Translations under genes and position numbers: made by a program | Shown here: positions 1 to 6,745 of the stretch, in pieces | How the letters are laid out: each line of letters starts with the position of its first letter | How positions within the stretch are numbered: the first letter of the stretch is position 1 | NCBI GenBank assembly: GCA_964482235.1 | Contig: CAYZWU010000077.1 | Span: 1-19,592, forward strand | Length of the DNA stretch: 19,592 nt | Direction of reading: 5' to 3' | Source of the DNA: CAYZWU01 sp964482235 | GTDB taxonomy: Bacteria > Planctomycetota > B15-G4 > CAYZWU01 | The notes under the pieces: generated by a model | The model's database searches: none | The model's input: the letters and a program-made list of their open reading frames with translations, nothing else | What the model was told of the DNA's origin: nothing

Positions 1-1
1 G

Positions 2-23
2 CTCCCCCCAAGAGGGAGTTTTT
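2..23 (+). terminator. Rho-independent terminator of an upstream gene
   Basis: CTCCC (2-6) pairs with GGGAG (14-18) around a short C/A-rich loop and is followed at once by five T (19-23). This is the usual intrinsic-terminator layout for a plus-strand gene lying left of the window. The stem is short (5 bp), so strength is uncertain. Confidence 0.55.
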
Positions 24-34
24 CAGGCGACAAC

Positions 35-142
35 TATCCTGACACAGGGGGAAAAGGATAAAGAACTCCGTACTTTTCCGTGTCGCAAGCCTCGAAATAG
101 TTAAAGGACTCTCTCGGTATTGCCGAAATTGAGGGAGTGTTG
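35..142 (+). promoter_or_regulatory. Structured 5' leader with competing hairpins (possible riboswitch-like RNA)
   Basis: GACAC (41-45) pairs with GTGTC (80-84) and, inside it, GGAAAAG (50-56) pairs with CTTTTCC (73-79), leaving AGGG (46-49) bulged: a 12-bp interrupted stem. A second hairpin pairs ACTCTCTC (108-115) with GAGGGAGT (132-139) with one G-T wobble. TATCCT (35-40) can instead pair with AGGATA (55-60), which would break the first hairpin, so two mutually exclusive folds exist. The order of short motifs (ACAGGG, GCAAGCC, then a GG..GCCGAA element) loosely recalls c-di-GMP-I (GEMM) RNAs, but GCAAGCC lacks an A of the conserved GCAAAGCC and the first helix differs. I do not call it a GEMM riboswitch. 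Confidence 0.4.
102..129 (+). promoter_or_regulatory. Possible sigma-28 (FliA)-like promoter for the coiled-coil/actin-like pair
   Basis: TAAA at 102-105, then 16 bases, then GCCGAAAT at 122-129 resembles the sigma-28 pattern TAAA-N15-GCCGATAA, with one extra spacer base and one mismatch region in the -10. Transcription would begin near 136, leaving about 60 nt before the ATG at 197. The same bases form part of the leader hairpins, so the two readings compete: either this is a promoter or it is transcribed RNA. Confidence 0.25.
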
Positions 143-196
143 AAGTTAGGAAGACGATGATCTTCCCAGGACCTTTCCATTGCGAGAGGCGGCAGT

Positions 197-961
197 ATGA
201 AGAAACAACTGCTTCATGACCTGACGAGAGCCATCAAGCGAAACACGCAGACGAAGACTCTCAAGGAGCTCGAGCACGAAGGCAAGAGCCAGGTCAAGGT
301 CATCCAGGAATCGCAAATCACGAGGCTGATCTCCCAGGCCGTGGAGACCGCGCTCGAGGCGCGCAACATAGAGCTCGGCAAGGGGGAGAGGGATTTTATC
401 ACCCAGGCCTCCATGGATGAATTTCGCCGTCTCGTCAAGGATGCCGGAGAAGGAAACAAGGAGAACTTCAAGAACCTCGAGCGGCTTCGCGGAGAGGATG
501 CAAGGCGGATGGAGGAACAGCAGATGTTAATCGAATCGCTGAGAACCACGATCGAGGATCTGAAAAACACTCCACCTCCGGAAAGCTCACTCATCGATCA
601 GCAAGCCCTGCTGAGCGAGCTGAGAGACCTGCGCGAGGAGAACAGGAAGCTTCGCACCGAACCTCAGATCGGAGGGGACCTGGCGAAGCAGATGGAGACG
701 CTGTTCACCAGCAAGATGGAAAGCCTGGCCTCGATGCTGGCCCAGCAGTTCCAGTACGTCCCGATGGAAAAGCAGGGCAACCCGGTTGAGGCGGCCCAGA
801 TCATGCTGGACAACCTGTTCGGCGACGAAGGGCAGATTGAAAGCAACCTGGTGAATCTCGAGGTGAAATCCGCCAAGGGCGCCGGGATCGGCGGCAACCT
901 GGAACGGCTCAAGAAATTGAACGCCATGGCCAATAAAGTAACTGAAGAGCGATCTTCATGA
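197..961 (+). CDS. Hypothetical coiled-coil protein, first gene of a pair with an actin-like protein
   Basis: The product is a 254-residue, highly charged soluble protein with no signal peptide or membrane segment. Residues about 91-125 and 132-157 read as coiled coil (ELRDLREENRKLR at 141-153), broken by a PPP at 126-128. Residues 161-190 form another amphipathic helix. The C-terminal part (about 196-246) has the non-heptad pattern NLFGDEGQIESN...GIGGNLERLKKL, which looks like the conserved end of the family. The ATG at 197 is supported by GAGAGG (184-189) seven bases upstream. The stop lies 83 bp before the actin-like gene with no terminator between, so co-transcription is likely. I infer a partner, adaptor or scaffold for the downstream actin-fold protein; no enzymatic motif is seen and no family name can be given with confidence. 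Confidence 0.8.
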   Translation: MKKQLLHDLTRAIKRNTQTKTLKELEHEGKSQVKVIQESQITRLISQAVETALEARNIELGKGERDFITQASMDEFRRLVKDAGEGNKENFKNLERLRGEDARRMEEQQMLIESLRTTIEDLKNTPPPESSLIDQQALLSELRDLREENRKLRTEPQIGGDLAKQMETLFTSKMESLASMLAQQFQYVPMEKQGNPVEAAQIMLDNLFGDEGQIESNLVNLEVKSAKGAGIGGNLERLKKLNAMANKVTEERSS

Positions 962-1044
962 ACAGAGTGGAAAAAGTACACACGACGGCAGAGGAACAGT
1001 CGTCCGCATAAGGGTACAAATAGGGAGGTTGGAAAAGGAGAAAT

Positions 1045-2319
1045 ATGATGGACAAACTCGACCAGTCATCGGATGCCGCCTGGAATCCTCTGGACCCGTC
1101 GGACGGCACGGACAGCCCCTCGGAAGATGGCACGGGGAGCAGCTCGGACACCAATGCCACGGCCATCCAGACCAATGCGCGCATCGAATGGGAAGATTCG
1201 AAGGACGACGCAGCGATGAAGGATGATTCGGAGACCAAGACCATGGATCAGAATTCCGATGAATCGGGAAGCAGTGCGGCTCCCACGATGCAGGGAGCGT
1301 CCATGTCCACGAGCAACATCGCTCTGGGCAAGGGGCTCGACATCGGAACAGCCAACATCGTCAGCGCCAAGCAGAACGAGCAGAGCGGCGTGACGATCCA
1401 CATGGAAAGAAACGCCTTCATCGACATCACGAGCGACGTGCACTCCAAGCGGATGCTGACCCAGCTCAACGTTCCGTACGTGCTGCACAACAACAAGCTC
1501 GTGATCCTGGGCGATGCCGCCTTCGAGCTGTCGAACATCTTCGGCCGCGAGATGCGCCGCCCCATGAAGGACGGCCTGATCAGCCCCAGCGAGGTGGACG
1601 CCCTCCCCATGATCCGTCTGATCATCGAGAAGGTCCTGGGCGAACCTCAGGGCGACGGCGAGCCGGTCTACTTTTCCGTCCCGGCCCCGTCCGTTGACAG
1701 GCAGAACAACATCATTTATCACCAGGGCCTGTTCGAGGGAATGCTGCGCAAGCTCGGATACGCTCCCAACGCCATGAACGAAGGGCACGCCGTGGTGCTT
1801 GCCGAGCTCCAGGAGCAGGATTTCACGGGAATCGGCATCTCCTGCGGCGGCGGCATGGTCAACGTCTGCGTCTGCTACAAGACGATCCCCGCGATCTCGT
1901 TCTCGATCTCCCGGGCCGGAGACTGGATCGACCAGAACGTGGGCAACGTACTGGGCGTCAGCGCGACAAAGGCCGCGTTCCTCAAGGAACAGGGTGTGGA
2001 TCTCGCGAGCCCGCGCAACCGCGAGGACGAGGCCATCGTCATCTACTACAGGAATCTGATCAACTACATCCTCGAGAACATTCGCATGAAGTTCGAGACT
2101 TCGGCCGACATCCCCGAATTCCGCAACCCCGTGGAGATCGTCTGCAGTGGCGGCACTTCGATGATCGAGGGTTTCGAAACGGTTTTCGGCGAAGAGTTGG
2201 AGAAGGTCCAGTTCCCCCTCAAGGTAAGTCTTGTCCGCCGGGCCAGTGATCCGCTCCAGTCTGTAGCCAAGGGCTGCTTGATTGCGGCGGCAATGTCCCA
2301 GTCCGATCAGACGACTTAA
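1045..2319 (+). CDS. Actin/MreB/PilM-fold ATPase-like protein with acidic disordered N-terminus
   Basis: The product has 424 residues. Residues 1 to about 92 are low-complexity and rich in Asp, Ser, Glu and Thr, probably disordered. The actin/Hsp70-type fold then begins with phosphate-1 GLDIGT (97-102, Asp99). The phosphate-2 loop reads ISCGGGMVN (265-273), where MreB has the type V-D-I-G-G-G-T-T-E, so the usual catalytic-loop Asp is Ser266. The adenosine loop is SGGTS (368-372). No membrane helix or amphipathic anchor is obvious. Two adjacent ATGs occur (1045, 1048); AAGGAG at 1035-1040 fits the second slightly better (7 bases). The family is MreB/PilM-related but is neither canonical MreB (about 340 aa) nor PilM, and no mreCD or pilNOP genes follow. 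A filament-forming or scaffold role with the coiled-coil neighbour is inference. Transcription ends at the hairpin at 2362-2397. Confidence 0.82.
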   Translation: MMDKLDQSSDAAWNPLDPSDGTDSPSEDGTGSSSDTNATAIQTNARIEWEDSKDDAAMKDDSETKTMDQNSDESGSSAAPTMQGASMSTSNIALGKGLDIGTANIVSAKQNEQSGVTIHMERNAFIDITSDVHSKRMLTQLNVPYVLHNNKLVILGDAAFELSNIFGREMRRPMKDGLISPSEVDALPMIRLIIEKVLGEPQGDGEPVYFSVPAPSVDRQNNIIYHQGLFEGMLRKLGYAPNAMNEGHAVVLAELQEQDFTGIGISCGGGMVNVCVCYKTIPAISFSISRAGDWIDQNVGNVLGVSATKAAFLKEQGVDLASPRNREDEAIVIYYRNLINYILENIRMKFETSADIPEFRNPVEIVCSGGTSMIEGFETVFGEELEKVQFPLKVSLVRRASDPLQSVAKGCLIAAAMSQSDQTT

Positions 2320-2361
2320 GAAGATAACTGGCGGAAAGGGGGAAGAAGAGGGAGAGATGGT

Positions 2362-2397
2362 AGCGGACCGCTCGAAAGAGCGGTCCGCTTCTTTTTT
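2362..2397 (+). terminator. Strong intrinsic terminator after the actin-like gene
   Basis: A perfect 12-bp GC-rich stem (2362-2373 with 2378-2389) is closed by a GAAA tetraloop and followed by TC and six T (2392-2397). The T-run reaches into the stop codon (2396-2398, minus strand) of the convergent hydrolase gene, so the two transcripts meet with almost no spacer. No T-run lies on the other side, so it works for the plus strand only. Confidence 0.9.
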
Positions 2398-3199
2398 ACC
2401 GCCCGAACCGCTCGAGAAATGAGCCTAGCCCGTCGGTGTAAAGCTCCTCGGAATCGACGAAACCGAAATTGTGATCCCCCCTGATCTCCAGGAACTCCTT
2501 GGTGCACGTCGCCGCTTCGAAGAGGCTCCGCCCCTGTGAGAAGGGCACCACATCGTCCTTCGACGAGTGGATCACAAGAAGCGGGACCGCGAGGCGGGAG
2601 ATCTTTCCCTTGTTGTCGAACTTCTGGGTGACGATCAGGGAAAGAGGCGCCAGGTACCGGAACATCCCCCCCATGTCTGTCGTCGACGTGAAAGCCGATT
2701 CGATGACGAGCGCGGCGGGCGGACGGCGGAGAGCAATCTCCAGCGCCACTGCGCTGCCGAGCGACCTGCCGAAGTAGATCAGGTCGCCCGGTTCCAGATC
2801 GAACTCCTTGCAGAAAAATTCGACGGCGGCCGTGCCGTCGTCGTAGAGGCCATCCTCGTCCGGCTTCCCCTCGGAGAGGCCGTAGCCGCGATAGTCGAAG
2901 ATCAGTGTCCTGTACCCCAGCTCCTCGAAGATCCGGAAAGTATCCGCCCTGTTGGAGACGTTTCCCGCATTGCCGTGGCAGACGACGATGTTCCCCTTGA
3001 CCTCGGCGGGCTCCATCAGCCAGCCGTTGATCCTCGTCCCGTCCGAGGAGATGAACCAGATGTCGCGGTACTGCTTGCCCAGCTCCGCCGGTGTGATCGT
3101 CAGCTCCCTTCCGGGAAAGAATATCATCCTCTTCTGGATGAAGAAGAGGACCACGCAGAAGGCGATGTAGATTACCACGAGGTGCAGGAGGATCCTCAA
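2396..3199 (-). CDS. Membrane-anchored alpha/beta hydrolase (BEM46/ABHD13-like serine hydrolase)
   Basis: The product has 267 residues. An N-terminal hydrophobic helix (about 3-22) is followed by KR and the catalytic domain, giving a membrane-anchored protein. The oxyanion region is HGNAGN (75-80), the strand/turn FDYRGYGLSEG (101-111) is typical of this branch, the nucleophile elbow is GRSLG with Ser146, the acid is Asp215 or Asp216 in SSKDD, and the base is His243 in GDHNFGF. All triad residues are present, so an active esterase, thioesterase or lipase-like enzyme is expected; the substrate is unknown. The start is TTG at 3199, chosen because AGGAG lies five bases upstream on the minus strand and the hydrophobic anchor begins immediately; the next Met is within the anchor boundary (residue 25). 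It is divergent from the nucleotidyltransferase and has its own promoter candidate at 3262-3289. Confidence 0.9.
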   Translation of the reverse strand: MRILLHLVVIYIAFCVVLFFIQKRMIFFPGRELTITPAELGKQYRDIWFISSDGTRINGWLMEPAEVKGNIVVCHGNAGNVSNRADTFRIFEELGYRTLIFDYRGYGLSEGKPDEDGLYDDGTAAVEFFCKEFDLEPGDLIYFGRSLGSAVALEIALRRPPAALVIESAFTSTTDMGGMFRYLAPLSLIVTQKFDNKGKISRLAVPLLVIHSSKDDVVPFSQGRSLFEAATCTKEFLEIRGDHNFGFVDSEELYTDGLGSFLERFGR

Positions 3200-3261
3200 T
3201 TCCGCTCCTTTCCGAGTGATTGATGCCGCAAGCCGTGTACAATGGCTGCTTCAGCGAATTC

Positions 3262-3289
3262 ATGATAACCGGACGCCGCCTCGAGGCAA
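3262..3289 (-). promoter_or_regulatory. Sigma-70-type promoter candidate for the alpha/beta hydrolase
   Basis: On the minus strand TTGCCT (3289-3284) is separated by 16 bases from TATCAT (3267-3262). Start of transcription would be near 3255, giving an untranslated leader of about 55 nt that includes the Shine-Dalgarno sequence. A TACAAT at 3238-3243 on the plus strand could serve the opposite gene but has no -35 partner. Confidence 0.45.
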
Positions 3290-3305
3290 GTATTGCAGGA
3301 AAGGA

Positions 3306-3917
3306 ATGGTCTTGTTCTCCGCCGTCGTACTGGCTGCAGGACTCTCCACGCGGATGGGACGAAGCAAGCCGCTTCTCCCCATAGGGGACAGCAGCCTGAT
3401 CGCTGCCATCGTCACCACCCTTGCGAGATCGGACCTCGGCGAGATCATCGTGGTGACGGGCCACGAGGCCGAGGCCGTGGCGGGAGCCGTGAAAGGGCTT
3501 CCCGCGCGTCCGGTCTTCAACCCCGACTATGCCGAGGGGGAGATGATCTCCTCTGTCCAGACCGGGCTGCGCGCCTCCGATCCGGCGAGCCGGGGAGCCC
3601 TGATCTGCCTGGGCGATCAACCCGAAATCAGCCGCCGCACGCTCGCCCTGCTGAAGAGAGAGCTCGAGGAGATGAAGGACGATGCCATCCTCCTCCCCGC
3701 CTTCGAGGGACGCCGCGGGCATCCGATCGCCGTTCCCCGGAGCGTGTGGCCGGCCGTGCTGGCCGTCTCCCTCCAGGGATCCCTGCGGGACGTGATCCAT
3801 GATCCGGAGATAATGGTCCGCACCGTGGATGTGGAGAACGATTCCATTCTCCGCGACATGGATACGCCGGAAGACTACAGGCGCGAGATCGAGCGGCGTC
3901 AACGCCGCTCGCCGTGA
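3306..3917 (+). CDS. MobA/MocA-like nucleotidyltransferase
   Basis: The product has 203 residues with an NTP-transferase (Rossmann-like GT-A) fold. Signature LAAGLSTRMGRSK at 9-21 binds the NTP phosphates; LGDQP (102-106, Asp104) is the metal-binding Asp motif; RGHP (137-140) and DMDTPEDY (184-191) are the other family blocks. This pattern matches molybdenum cofactor cytidylyl- or guanylyltransferases (MocA/MobA, about 190-200 aa). The ATG at 3306 was preferred to a longer reading from 3216 because AGGA (3297-3300) lies just upstream and the family begins right before the signature; the extra N-terminal residues would have no homology. No molybdopterin or molybdoenzyme genes are nearby, so the nucleotide and acceptor (molybdopterin or a sugar or alcohol phosphate) cannot be decided here. 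Confidence 0.85.
   Translation: MVLFSAVVLAAGLSTRMGRSKPLLPIGDSSLIAAIVTTLARSDLGEIIVVTGHEAEAVAGAVKGLPARPVFNPDYAEGEMISSVQTGLRASDPASRGALICLGDQPEISRRTLALLKRELEEMKDDAILLPAFEGRRGHPIAVPRSVWPAVLAVSLQGSLRDVIHDPEIMVRTVDVENDSILRDMDTPEDYRREIERRQRRSP
3891..3910 (+). repeat. Perfect 8-bp hairpin at the 3' end of the nucleotidyltransferase gene
   Basis: GAGCGGCG (3891-3898) and CGCCGCTC (3903-3910) flank a TCAA loop inside the last codons (ERRQRR). No T-run follows, so it is not a classical terminator, though it may slow polymerase or protect the 3' end between the two convergent genes. Only 45 bp separate the two stop codons. Confidence 0.5.
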
Positions 3918-3962
3918 TCCCGCGCTCCTCGCGCTGCTGCGCCCCCCTCCCGCGATCGGTCT

Positions 3963-6485
3963 CTACTGCACCACTACCCTGGACGAGACGTTGCTGATCA
4001 TCTGCGTTCCCCCGCCCTGGGGAGTGGCATAGGCCTGGAAATGGAGAGTCTGCCCAATGAGAGAGGCATAGCCGGGAAGAGGCACGCCGGCGGTGGCGAT
4101 TCCATCGATGGGAATCGTGCCCGCTGCAGCCGTGTAGAGCTGCCCGTCGAGATACCAGGTCCCCCCGGGATAGGGGACTCCGCTGCCAAGGGAGAGCGAG
4201 GCATAGATCCGGTACGAGGCCGCCCCCTCCCAGGCCAGGTTGATCGTGAAATCGGATCCGGGAACCAGGTCGCCCACCAGGCTGAGAATGGGATGGGAGG
4301 AATAGCCCTCGGTCCAGAAATCATCGATGGCCGCCTCGACGAGGGAATGGTTCGGGTAGATGTTGCCCGCGTCCTCGGCCACGAAGCGGATCCTCATCGC
4401 GTTGGTGGCAGTGATCACGTCATCAACGCCGAAAGTGACATCGACCCACTCGTTGTGGGTCGGGCCGGCGATCAGCTCGAGCTCGACCCATGTATCCCCG
4501 GAATCGTTGGAGATCTCCACGAGAAACTCGTCGTCGGCGCCGCTCCGGCCCGCCGCGTTGCCGAACCAGCGGCTGTATCCGATCCTGGGGCTGGCCCCGC
4601 CTGAAAGATCGAAAACCGGGGTCAGCAGGGTCGTCTTGCCGTCATCAACGTCGTTCAGGCCCGGATCGGAGCCTGCGGGAGCGTTGCCGGTCACGTAGCA
4701 GATCGAACCGCCCGGCGTTGCATCGTCCTCAGGCTGGATCGCCTTGCCTCCGCTCCACGTTCCGATCGGATTCACGCGCTCCCAGATCCCTGTCGTCGCC
4801 GTATCGTCGGGCAGTCCGACCTGCCAGCCGATATCCGTCTCGATGTCGTCGAAGATCACGCGGCGCGGCGTGCCCACGGTGAACGCTTCGGTGAAAAGGA
4901 GCCGTCCACCGTCAAAGAGGATCTCGAGCTCCAGCTCGAGCCGGTCGCCATGCAGGGCCGCGCCGTCGATCTCGATCTGAAAGGGTTGCGAGGCGTTGCT
5001 GCCGGACTCGCGGGATTGAAGAGCCGGGACCTGGCTCGCCGAGGAGAGGATCGTGACGTTCGAGGAGAGGGCGGACAGGTTGAGCACGGCCGAGGTTCCG
5101 GCATCCATCAGACCGCGATTCATCACATCGATCACGACCTCGAGTGTTTCGCCGGGATCGGCATACCCGTTGCCGTTGCCCGAGATCTCGGAGAATGCGG
5201 TGTCCTCCCACAGGAGATAGGAGCCGGAAATGGCGTAGAAGTACTGGAGACTGGCAAGGTTCTTCTCCGCGATGGGAACAATCCGGTCCAGCTCGGGCCA
5301 GAAACCGTCGGTCTGCCGCCCCATCTCGGGGCTGAAGGTGATGATCCCCTGGTCGCCGTAGTCCCAGTCGAGAGAGCCTCCATTGACGACATAGAGGAGC
5401 TCCCATGACGTGCCGAGATCGTATCCTACAGGCGCCATCTCGTTGCCGATCTCCCGGAAGAGAGCGTCATCGTTCGTGAAGATGTTGTCGTAGCACCAGG
5501 GTATCAGCCACATGTTGCCGTAGCAGTGGATGCTCATCCGCTCCATCGCTCCCCGGGCCGTGATGAAACCGGCAAGGGCCTGGGTCTCCGGCTCGGAGGC
5601 GGCAGACGGACCGCGGTACGTCTCGCTTCTCGAGTTGGGGCTGCTGCCTATGTTGTCATAGCCCCACTTGTAGCTCCAGTTGCGGTTGAGGTCGACGCCG
5701 CGGCTGCCGCCGCCGTTGTTGCGGCGGTTCTTCCGCCACATCCCTCCCCCGTTCGGAGCGAGCGATTCGTTGTATACGTACCCGTCCGGATTGTGGACGG
5801 GGACGACCCACATTTCCCGCTGCTCGACGAGAAAGGCGGCCAAAGGATCGGCCGGATAGTTCTCCAGGACCCAGTCCACGAAATAGAGGCTGCTCATCAT
5901 GCCCTGCGGCTCCCGGGCATGGGTGAGGCTGTCGATGATCGCCTCCGGCTCGTTTTCATCCAGATCGGGATTGTCGGAGATCTTGACGGCCCAGATATCG
6001 CGTCCCTCGCGGCTCTGCCCGATGCTGGTCTTGGCCGAGATCAGGTTGGGGAAATCGGCGCGGAAGGCGTCCAGCCTGGCCTCCACCTCGGACAGGGTGA
6101 AGAAGCCGCCCATGCTGCCCAGTCCGAGATCGCGGCCGCTCCTCGAACCGTTGCGGCCCTGGTAGAAGGCCGTGACATCACGATGAACGAGTCGCCACGG
6201 AATCCCGGCCGACTGCATCCTCTCCAGTTCGTGACGATCGTGCACCACGATATCGATCCCTTCCCCATTCCTGCCGACAAAGGCGATGTCCAGATCGAGC
6301 CGGCAGAGGGCGGTCATCAGCGCCGGATCGGGCAAGAGGTCGACGCGCACCAGGGCAGGGCTGTCCGGTTCCGGCATGAAGATCTCGCCCGACGATTCCG
6401 GCATCTGACCCGGGACGAGCACCGGCGAGGAGAAAAAGCACACGAGGAGCAAAATAAAGAGGGGATAAGCACGTCCAATCTTCAT
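3963..6485 (-). CDS. Secreted M14-family zinc carboxypeptidase with long C-terminal beta-rich extension
   Basis: The product has 840 residues. A signal peptide occupies about 1-27 (MKIGRA, hydrophobic core PLFILLLVCFFSS). After a propeptide-like segment (about 45-110) the M14 domain covers about 128-420: zinc ligands His189 and Glu192 in THAREP and His320 in SIHCYG, the substrate-binding DLNRNW (265-270), and catalytic Glu387 in FSPEMG. Residues about 430-510 resemble a CARDB/APHP-type domain (GNGYADPGETLEV), about 515-690 a jelly-roll/MAM-like domain (GIWERVNP), and about 690-840 further beta domains. There is no visible sorting signal. The ATG at 6485 is chosen over one at 6515 because GGAGG sits six bases upstream and it starts the signal peptide. 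The enzyme probably degrades extracellular proteins or peptides for nutrition. It is transcribed alone, away from the sulfatase-like gene. Confidence 0.92.
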   Translation of the reverse strand: MKIGRAYPLFILLLVCFFSSPVLVPGQMPESSGEIFMPEPDSPALVRVDLLPDPALMTALCRLDLDIAFVGRNGEGIDIVVHDRHELERMQSAGIPWRLVHRDVTAFYQGRNGSRSGRDLGLGSMGGFFTLSEVEARLDAFRADFPNLISAKTSIGQSREGRDIWAVKISDNPDLDENEPEAIIDSLTHAREPQGMMSSLYFVDWVLENYPADPLAAFLVEQREMWVVPVHNPDGYVYNESLAPNGGGMWRKNRRNNGGGSRGVDLNRNWSYKWGYDNIGSSPNSRSETYRGPSAASEPETQALAGFITARGAMERMSIHCYGNMWLIPWCYDNIFTNDDALFREIGNEMAPVGYDLGTSWELLYVVNGGSLDWDYGDQGIITFSPEMGRQTDGFWPELDRIVPIAEKNLASLQYFYAISGSYLLWEDTAFSEISGNGNGYADPGETLEVVIDVMNRGLMDAGTSAVLNLSALSSNVTILSSASQVPALQSRESGSNASQPFQIEIDGAALHGDRLELELEILFDGGRLLFTEAFTVGTPRRVIFDDIETDIGWQVGLPDDTATTGIWERVNPIGTWSGGKAIQPEDDATPGGSICYVTGNAPAGSDPGLNDVDDGKTTLLTPVFDLSGGASPRIGYSRWFGNAAGRSGADDEFLVEISNDSGDTWVELELIAGPTHNEWVDVTFGVDDVITATNAMRIRFVAEDAGNIYPNHSLVEAAIDDFWTEGYSSHPILSLVGDLVPGSDFTINLAWEGAASYRIYASLSLGSGVPYPGGTWYLDGQLYTAAAGTIPIDGIATAGVPLPGYASLIGQTLHFQAYATPQGGGTQMISNVSSRVVVQ

Positions 6486-6566
6486 CTCTGGCCTCCAAGA
6501 GAAAGTGATCCGCAACGAGTGACCTGTCGCTCAAAGATTGTCGTATCAGGCTCGGTTGACCTTGCG

Positions 6567-6575
6567 ATTATAGCA
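6567..6575 (-). promoter_or_regulatory. Extended -10 promoter for the carboxypeptidase gene
   Basis: On the minus strand TGC-TATAAT (6575-6567) is a perfect extended -10. The best -35 match 17 bases upstream is ATTAAA (6595-6590), weak, as is common with extended -10 promoters. Transcription would start near 6560, about 75 nt before the ATG. Confidence 0.5.
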
Positions 6576-6691
6576 TGGCCTCGCTTTGATTTAATCTACT
6601 TTCAGACAAATGGAACGGCTGATTCCAAATTTGACAGCAAGATCGAGTCTTCCCTTGAAAATGCCGAAAAAGTGGATAGAACTTGTGAGGA

Positions 6692-6697
6692 TATAAT
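6692..6697 (+). promoter_or_regulatory. -10 box candidate for the sulfatase-like gene
   Basis: A perfect TATAAT lies 48 bases upstream of the ATG at 6746, but no good -35 occurs at 16-18 bases. A TTGACA at 6631-6636 is too far away (55 bases) to pair with it. Low support. Confidence 0.3.
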
Positions 6698-6745
6698 GAA
6701 GAACGAAGGCAATCGGCCATAGAACCTGGAAACCGAGCGTCCATC

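Noticed and set aside
2316..3902. 528-codon open frame on the minus strand
   Set aside because: It lies antisense to the nucleotidyltransferase and in another frame of the hydrolase, is rich in Arg/Gly/His/Asp as expected of GC-rich shadow frames, and has no conserved motif.
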